Below, piece by piece: positions 1-4,492 of a stretch of 6,898 bases of DNA (its first letter is position 1; each line of letters starts with the position of its first letter). The stretch spans positions 1 through 6,898 of the forward strand of contig JAKQBU010000122.1 of the NCBI GenBank assembly GCA_029573975.1, given 5' to 3'. This DNA is from Planctomycetota bacterium (GTDB lineage: Bacteria; Planctomycetota; Phycisphaerae; Sedimentisphaerales; SM23-30). The notes below the pieces were generated by a model, which was not told the DNA's origin, searched no databases, and saw only the letters and a program-made list of their open reading frames with translations. Made by a program: the position numbers and the translations under genes.

Positions 1-269
1 TTGTCCGTGACGGTACCGTTGAACTGCAAGCCGTTCCAGGCTCCCGCGGTGGGGGTCCGGGTAAAGCGAATGGGTTCGAATTCCGTGCCCTCGGCCAGCA
101 GGCGGCCGCCGGTGTTCACGGTAAGGGAGGTGGCAGCGTCGAAGAACAGGGTAGTGCCCGGTTCGATGGTCAGGGTAATGCCCGCCGGGACAACCACATT
201 GGCGGTTATATGCCAGGGCCCTGAGGCGGTATCCAGAAGGGTATTGGCCGCCAGGCTGCCGGAAAGAAC
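1..269 (-). other. Start of a second beta-helix, cut by the window edge
   Basis: Residues about 1392-1480 of the second protein. S-G-S-L-A-A-N-T, P-W-H-I-T-A-N-V-V-V and P-A-G-I-T-L-T-I-E-P-G-T lead into L-F-F-D and G-G-R-L-L-A-E-G-T, then W-N-G-L-Q-F, the normal first turns of a right-handed beta-helix. It matches the entry of the helix in the upstream protein in form. The remaining turns lie beyond position 1. Confidence 0.65.
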
Positions 270-3200
270 AGATTCCGTACCATCATCATACCAGACATCG
301 ATATATTCTTCGACCAGGGTATTTCCGGAGCCATTGGGCCCTTCCATGGTTCGTACCCAAATACGATTGATGCCCGGATTCAGGGGAACCCCGTTGGTAA
401 CTACGGTTTGTCCGGAGGTGGCTTTCAGGGCCAGATCAAAACTCAAATCGCTGCTGGTCACACCTGCCTGGTGCATCTCCACGGCCAGTACATTGGTCCC
501 GGCAACCAGCAGGGAAGCATTCAACACCTTGGTGTACCAGGTAAAGTCATCACCCACCGAAGCCAGGGTATTGTACGAAATGGTACCATCGGGCAGGTTT
601 ACGCGGGCCACTTCGGTGCCGTTAAGATACACCACGGCCCCATCATCATACAAAAGATCCAGCGTTAAGGAAGTATATACGGACGGATCGGCTACCGTAA
701 AGGATTTCCGGAAATAGGTAGTAATGTATTTGTTACTGGCATTTCCTCCGTAGGAAACGGTGGTCGCTTCGTCTCCATCGCCATAGCCCAGTTGCGCTGG
801 TCCGTTGGCCCAGGCGGTATCGAGGAAGCTGCTTTCTTTCCAGGCGGTTTCCTGGTTGGTGCCATTGTCCAGATATTTCCAGGTTGAACCGGAGCTTACC
901 AGAGTTTCCAACGTGGCCGGCGAACCTTCCCCGATCGACCAGGTACCATCCAGCGGCGACCAGAGGGCCGGCAGACCGTTCACCAGGACGGAGCCGGTCT
1001 GGGCCACATGAGCAGTTCCATCCAGCTCCAACAGATCCGCCGTACTGTAATAATAACTGCTGAGGGCCGGCAGACCGCAGAGAATCGAAAAATCCTGGGG
1101 AATCTGGGCCAGTACGGCATTTTTGCGGTTGATGACAAACTGCTTCATGGCGGTAAGGTTGGAAGCGGTTACAAAATCACCCAGAATCTGATCCAGCAGA
1201 GGATTCATGGTTTCCGGCTTCCAGACCGTATCAAACAAATCATAAAAGGCCTGGTAATAGCGCCGCACAATTTCCGGGTGATTGAGCATCCGGGCCAGGC
1301 CCTCCACATTCCGATAGGAAAAAATACTTTGGCTGATGGTTCCTACCGGATGGCCCTGCATCATTAATGCATCGAGGTCGTAGGGAATCAGGACAAAGCG
1401 GGGATCATCCACCCCGCGATACATCTGATAATCATCTCCGACTCCCAGAAATAAGCCGGATTCATTATTTAAAAGCAGGGCGTGTAAAGCCAGATAACGC
1501 AGCCATTGATCCAGATTGAGAACCTGACTGATTTCCGCGACAAAATTTTCATCCGAAATACCATTGGCGCTTTCGGCGCTGAGCGTATAGGTCAGGTATA
1601 TCAGATCAGTCCAGTCATCTATCTCTTCATTGGTTTGTTTGAAATAGGTATCCCGGTAGGCACTGGGATCCGGGCCTTCATAGCGCAGATCCGCCTGTTG
1701 GCTATTATCATCCAGCCGGGTTCCGCGATACAGATTGCCGGCGCCGTCATTGGGGAAATGGGCATCGGCAAAATCACCATCCGGAACTTCCAGATGAACA
1801 TACGAACCGAACATGCTGGGTGCTCCGGGTGTCGCCAGGTTTTGACCATTGATCCGGATTTGCACCGGCGCCGCATCAAAGGCCGGCAAACCGGCCATCC
1901 GGTGAATGATATTTCCCATGGTCTGTATGTGGATATACCGGTTGTTGATATTGATCGCCGTGACATCCTGCCAGGAGCGGCCATGCACAAAGTTAATCCG
2001 ATAGTTGTTTCGATGGGTATAGACGTCTGTGTTCTTCACCCGCGAGCCATGGCCGCGATTGCGGACGCCCACCTGGTAGCGAACTTTGGTATCGACTCCG
2101 TCCACGCTGATAAAAGTGGCGTTCATCTCGGCGTCACTGGAAGCCTCGCCATTCCAGGCCCCGCTATCGGTGCCGGTTCCAGCCGCGACTTCATTGAAGC
2201 CATCCCCGATATCCTCCAGTTCCGCCCGTTCTGTTTCGGTCATGATGATATAATATACCGGCTGATCGCCAGCGGTCCAGGTATTACTAAATGTATCATC
2301 TACCTGATATAACAGATTCGTCACCTGCTGGGACACATCGTCCACCAGGGTGGGGGCCGGCCAGGTGCGGGTATGGGATTCACTGTCGGCGGCTTCCAGA
2401 TAAAATTCCACAATGGTGCCGTCCGGCTGAGGCGGAAGGAGGGCGCCAAAGATGCCGTCGCCGGAATCCCCGTCGCCCTGCGAGCCGTCGTCGGCCATGA
2501 TCAACGCCGTAAAGGTGGTCGCGCCATCCACCCGATAGTAAGCTTTGGCGGTCAAGCCGCTCAGGTTTTCATCGAGCAGACGGGCGGTAACAGCCACGGA
2601 ATCGGCAGATTTGGGTATAATCGGGGAATGTTTTACATCCAGGATCATCGGCGCGATATTCAAAGACGCCGGGTCCGGAATCAGTCGAACAGCATCCAGA
2701 GTCAGGCCCATGACAATATCGCTGCTGCCGGTGGTAATTTGATGGACTTCCACCGCCAGGACATTATCGCCCAGGACCAGGCTGGCGGTGGGCAGATCAA
2801 ACGCTCCCTCGAAAACGGCGTTGTCCACACTGCGATTGGCCAGGGTAGAATAGGAGGGCGTACCAGCCGCCATGCCCAGCCGGTACACTTCGGTGCCATT
2901 GAGATAGAAAACCGCTCCATCATCAATGAGGGCAGTCAAGTGGAGGATGATGCCGGCGGGATCTTCGTTCAGCGTGAAATGTTTACGGAAGTAAAAGGTG
3001 GTCGAGCCTTTGGTAAGAATAGTGTTAATAGTAGCAGGAATATATTCATCTTCCAATGCCAAAACGCCGGCGCCGCTGGGCCAGGCGGTATCCGAAAAAC
3101 CGGCTGTCTTCCAGGTGGGGGTGGTATCCAGACTGCCGGACTGGTAATATTTCCAGGTATCGTCGATGGCAATCAAAGAGGTGGTTTGTATGGTATAATT

Positions 3201-4442
3201 CCCAGAAACATTCGCCTGCCCGGGGGTTCCCTGCGTGGTCAGGCTGGTGGCCCAGTTCTGGCCGTAGTCATTGGGCAGGGCGGGGTTGATCAGTTCCAGG
3301 GAATTGCCATCCCCGTCATGCAACGAAGCCCATTCCCAGCCGCGGTGCCCCTGATCGATCGGTCCCAGCACCCGTCGGCCCCAGTCACCCTGATCGGCAT
3401 AGGTTACTTCGTCAATCTTGACACCCACCGTATCAATCAGTTCGATGGTTTCCCCTTTATTGCTCAGGTGGCCATCCCAGCCGCCAACCACATTGCTGAT
3501 TCCGGGATATTTGGCAGAAAAGACCGCCACATCTGACGCCACTACCAGATATCCTTTCGCACCGATGCTAATACTGGGGAAAATGAAATCGATACCATCG
3601 CTGAAACGCCAGCCGGTCAGATTTACCGTATTGTCACTGCGGTTGTACAGCTCGATATATTCTTCCCGATCATCCAGGCTGGAGGGGTGATACATGATTT
3701 CATGGATGACGATCTGGCGGGTCGGGTCAGGAATACAGTCGCTATTGTGCAATTTGGGAGTCGGAGAAGTAAAATACCCTTTCTCGCTCATGTCGATACA
3801 TAAGCCGTAGGAAACATTGTCATATTGAACGATCGGTTCGTAGGAAAATTCCACGGTCAGGCCGTTGGGCTGCACCAGGGCCAGATATTCCCCGGATCCT
3901 TTGAGGGAAAAATTGGTGTGGAAATAACCCAGGTCATCCACGAAGGGAACCTCGGATTGGCTGGAGGCAAATATGAGCAGATATTCACCGGGTTCCAGTA
4001 AAACCGCTGGGATGGGCCAGCGGGTCAGATTTGCCGGATCATCGGTCAGATACCAGCCCTCCAGGCTGATGGTCACGTCGGTCGGATTGTAGATTTCCAC
4101 CCAGTCCGGATAGACTACCTGGCCATTGACAACCGTACTGAACGTATTGGTATTGAGAGCCATGAATTCCGTGATAACCAGAGTTCCCCCGGATTGCTGC
4201 CAGCTATCGGCAAGCACGGCATAATCGGAAAAGTTTACGCCGTTGCTGCCGTCGAAATCGGCACAGCCGGAACCCGAACAGCCGGACGGGTCCAGCCACT
4301 GCTGCACAAAGAGGACCATGTCCTGCAGATCGACATAACAGTTGCCGTTCAAGTCGCCGGCCGGGCAGGCGCCGTACGCCGCAGGAAGCCCCGCCAGAAT
4401 CACTAGTAAACCAATTAACAGTTTATGCCAACTACATTGCAT
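1..4442 (-). CDS. Secreted LTD / CotH kinase-like / beta-helix giant protein with N-terminal dockerin (3' partial)
   Basis: Starts at ATG 4442, chosen because GGAG lies 8 bases upstream and a signal peptide follows; 1480 codons are visible before the left edge with no stop. Residues 1-24 or 25 are a signal peptide (hydrophobic L-L-I-G-L-L-V-I-L-A core, then A-A-Y-G-A). Residues 26-82 are two dockerin-like calcium loops (G-D-L-N-G-N-C-Y-V-D and D-F-D-G-S-N-G-V-N). Residues about 86-236 and 243-415 are two lamin-tail domains (I-T-E-F-M ... D-W-V-E-I-Y-N-P and I-H-E-I-M-Y-H-P ... E-Y-I-E-L-Y-N). Residues 421-586 are a jelly-roll-like module, 590-700 an Ig-like linker, and about 726-1116 a CotH kinase-like domain (R-G-H-G-S at 796, M-F-G-S-Y-V at 877, G-N-L-Y-R-G at 902, P-Y-D-L-D at 1020). 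Residues 1178-1341 are a second jelly-roll-like module; from about 1392 a beta-helix begins (P-A-G-I-T-L-T-I-E-P-G-T). CotH of Bacillus phosphorylates spore-coat proteins; whether this planctomycete-type relative is an active kinase is unknown. Probably secreted and co-transcribed with the gene upstream. Confidence 0.92.
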   Translation of the reverse strand, partial: MQCSWHKLLIGLLVILAGLPAAYGACPAGDLNGNCYVDLQDMVLFVQQWLDPSGCSGSGCADFDGSNGVNFSDYAVLADSWQQSGGTLVITEFMALNTNTFSTVVNGQVVYPDWVEIYNPTDVTISLEGWYLTDDPANLTRWPIPAVLLEPGEYLLIFASSQSEVPFVDDLGYFHTNFSLKGSGEYLALVQPNGLTVEFSYEPIVQYDNVSYGLCIDMSEKGYFTSPTPKLHNSDCIPDPTRQIVIHEIMYHPSSLDDREEYIELYNRSDNTVNLTGWRFSDGIDFIFPSISIGAKGYLVVASDVAVFSAKYPGISNVVGGWDGHLSNKGETIELIDTVGVKIDEVTYADQGDWGRRVLGPIDQGHRGWEWASLHDGDGNSLELINPALPNDYGQNWATSLTTQGTPGQANVSGNYTIQTTSLIAIDDTWKYYQSGSLDTTPTWKTAGFSDTAWPSGAGVLALEDEYIPATINTILTKGSTTFYFRKHFTLNEDPAGIILHLTALIDDGAVFYLNGTEVYRLGMAAGTPSYSTLANRSVDNAVFEGAFDLPTASLVLGDNVLAVEVHQITTGSSDIVMGLTLDAVRLIPDPASLNIAPMILDVKHSPIIPKSADSVAVTARLLDENLSGLTAKAYYRVDGATTFTALIMADDGSQGDGDSGDGIFGALLPPQPDGTIVEFYLEAADSESHTRTWPAPTLVDDVSQQVTNLLYQVDDTFSNTWTAGDQPVYYIIMTETERAELEDIGDGFNEVAAGTGTDSGAWNGEASSDAEMNATFISVDGVDTKVRYQVGVRNRGHGSRVKNTDVYTHRNNYRINFVHGRSWQDVTAININNRYIHIQTMGNIIHRMAGLPAFDAAPVQIRINGQNLATPGAPSMFGSYVHLEVPDGDFADAHFPNDGAGNLYRGTRLDDNSQQADLRYEGPDPSAYRDTYFKQTNEEIDDWTDLIYLTYTLSAESANGISDENFVAEISQVLNLDQWLRYLALHALLLNNESGLFLGVGDDYQMYRGVDDPRFVLIPYDLDALMMQGHPVGTISQSIFSYRNVEGLARMLNHPEIVRRYYQAFYDLFDTVWKPETMNPLLDQILGDFVTASNLTAMKQFVINRKNAVLAQIPQDFSILCGLPALSSYYYSTADLLELDGTAHVAQTGSVLVNGLPALWSPLDGTWSIGEGSPATLETLVSSGSTWKYLDNGTNQETAWKESSFLDTAWANGPAQLGYGDGDEATTVSYGGNASNKYITTYFRKSFTVADPSVYTSLTLDLLYDDGAVVYLNGTEVARVNLPDGTISYNTLASVGDDFTWYTKVLNASLLVAGTNVLAVEMHQAGVTSSDLSFDLALKATSGQTVVTNGVPLNPGINRIWVRTMEGPNGSGNTLVEEYIDVWYDDGTESVLSGSLAANTLLDTASGPWHITANVVVPAGITLTIEPGTTLFFDAATSLTVNTGGRLLAEGTEFEPIRFTRTPTAGAWNGLQFNGTVTD
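420..911 (-). repeat. Jelly-roll-like module, copy C (LTD/CotH protein)
   Basis: Residues 1178-1341 of the second protein, after the CotH domain. Landmarks are T-W-K-Y-L, F-L-D-T-A-W, L-G-Y-G-D-G-D, F-R-K-S-F, D-D-G-A-V-V-Y-L-N-G-T-E-V and G-T-N-V-L-A-V-E-M-H. It keeps the G-Y-G-D-G-D loop that copy B has lost. It leads through P-L-N-P-G-I-N-R and Y-I-D-V-W-Y-D-D-G into the beta-helix that starts at the left edge. Confidence 0.75.
963..978 (-). repeat. 16-base direct repeat, copy 2 (codes for G-L-P-A-L)
   Basis: GAGGGCCGGCAGACCG (plus strand) occurs here and again at 1062-1077, 99 bases (33 codons) apart and in the same frame. Both encode G-L-P-A-L in the linker between the CotH domain and jelly-roll-like module C. 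It is most likely a short duplicated linker motif rather than a DNA-level element. Confidence 0.5.
1062..1077 (-). repeat. 16-base direct repeat, copy 1 (codes for G-L-P-A-L)
   Basis: Exact partner of the repeat at 963-978. It encodes residues 1123-1127 of the LTD/CotH protein, in the context C-G-L-P-A-L-S; the other copy reads N-G-L-P-A-L-W. Confidence 0.5.
1095..2267 (-). other. CotH kinase-like domain
   Basis: Residues about 726-1116 of the second protein. The order of V-G-V-R-N-R-G-H-G-S-R (791), N-N-Y-R-I-N-F (812), A-I-N-I-N-N (829), a G-L-P helix end (851), M-F-G-S-Y-V-H-L-E (877), G-N-L-Y-R-G (902), W-L-R-Y-L-A-L-H-A-L (980), G-D-D-Y-Q-M-Y-R (1002) and V-L-I-P-Y-D-L-D (1017) fits the CotH family. 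CotH is an atypical kinase that phosphorylates coat proteins in spore formers. Differences at the expected nucleotide and catalytic positions (no K-K before Y-R-I-N-F; Glu994 after N-N) leave its activity open. Confidence 0.8.
2685..3182 (-). repeat. Jelly-roll-like module, copy B (LTD/CotH protein)
   Basis: Residues 421-586 of the second protein, between the second lamin-tail domain and the Ig-like linker before the CotH domain. Landmarks are T-W-K-Y-Y, F-S-D-T-A-W, F-R-K-H-F, D-D-G-A-V-F-Y-L-N-G-T-E-V and G-D-N-V-L-A-V-E-V-H. The usual G-Y-G after the W motif is replaced by L-A-L, so this copy has diverged at that loop. Confidence 0.75.
3198..3716 (-). other. Lamin-tail domain 2
   Basis: Residues about 243-415 of the second protein. 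It repeats the LTD pattern: I-V-I-H-E-I-M-Y-H-P, E-Y-I-E-L-Y-N-R-S, L-T-G-W-R-F-S-D-G, G-A-K-G-Y-L-V-V-A and L-S-N-K-G-E-T-I-E-L. It is longer than the first because of an insert around W-G-R-R-V-L-G-P, and it ends in the Q-G-T-P-G-Q-A-N exit. I-H-E-I-M-Y-H-P directly before a CotH domain is a common pairing in planctomycete-type proteins. Confidence 0.8.
3735..4187 (-). other. Lamin-tail domain 1
   Basis: Residues about 86-236 of the second protein. The L-V-I-T-E-F-M-A-L-N opening, D-W-V-E-I-Y-N-P, L-E-G-W-Y-L-T-D-D, L-L-E-P-G-E-Y-L-L-I-F-A and F-S-L-K-G-S-G-E-Y-L-A-L strands are the usual LTD pattern. It ends in S-P-T-P-K-L-H-N, the common exit. LTDs in secreted bacterial proteins are Ig-fold domains thought to help surface association; the ligand is unknown. 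Confidence 0.8.
4197..4367 (-). other. N-terminal dockerin-like repeat pair (LTD/CotH protein)
   Basis: Residues 26-82 directly follow the signal peptide. Loop one has G-D-L-N-G-N-C-Y-V-D-L-Q-D and ends in Q-Q-W-L; loop two has D-F-D-G-S-N-G-V-N-F-S-D and ends in A-D-S-W. The Asp/Asn spacing matches the F-hand calcium loop of type I dockerins. Four cysteines (26, 35, 55, 60) flank or sit in the repeats and could form disulfides outside the cell. In cellulosomes dockerins bind cohesins; here the partner is unknown. Confidence 0.75.
4371..4442 (-). other. Signal peptide of the LTD/CotH protein
   Basis: Residues 1-24: a short polar N-region with His6 and Lys7, a hydrophobic core at residues 8-19, and small residues before a likely signal peptidase I cut after Gly24 or Ala25. 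Export across the inner membrane is expected. Cys26 follows Y-G-A, a poor lipobox because Tyr sits at the position usually held by Leu, so a lipoprotein is less likely. Confidence 0.8.
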
Positions 4443-4492
4443 TCCGTTTTCTCCAAAAATACCGTAAAAGTAAGGAGTTCCTTTTTATTTGT
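4443..4492 (-). other. 50-base intergenic gap within a probable operon
   Basis: This AT-rich gap separates the TAA of the beta-helix/dockerin gene from the ATG of the LTD/CotH gene. It contains the GGAG ribosome binding site. The only inverted repeat I see is AAGGA-AC-TCCTT, whose stem is too short and loop too tight for a convincing terminator. Same-strand genes and the short gap suggest co-transcription; a weak internal promoter in the AT-rich part cannot be excluded by eye. Confidence 0.6.
4451..4454 (-). promoter_or_regulatory. Ribosome binding site of the LTD/CotH gene
   Basis: Read on the minus strand this is GGAG, separated by 8 bases from the ATG at 4442. The next ATG, four bases on, is followed directly by TAG in its own frame, so it cannot be the start. 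Together with the signal peptide this fixes the start of the LTD/CotH protein. Confidence 0.8.

Noticed and set aside
1..717. Plus-strand open frame from the left edge
   Set aside because: Antisense to jelly-roll-like module C and the beta-helix start, which are well supported on the minus strand; the product has no domain.
1506..2312. Plus-strand open frame of 268 codons rich in Ile and Gly
   Set aside because: Antisense to the CotH-like domain. It looks like the complement of the GAT/ATC-rich codons of the real gene, and no family is recognised.
2373..3536. Long plus-strand open frame of 387 codons
   Set aside because: It lies wholly antisense to the LTD/CotH gene, whose frame gives clear LTD and jelly-roll-like motifs here. 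The plus-strand product is compositionally odd (many Gly, Gln, Arg, Ile) with no recognisable domain and no ribosome binding site that I could see.
4365..4376. Lipobox making the LTD/CotH protein a lipoprotein
   Set aside because: Cys26 follows Y-G-A; Tyr at the -3 position is atypical for a lipobox, and Cys26 fits better as part of the dockerin cysteine set.
4465..4487. Possible terminator between the two genes
   Set aside because: The AAGGA/TCCTT inverted repeat has a five-base stem and a two-base loop and lacks a GC-rich stem, so it is not a credible intrinsic terminator.
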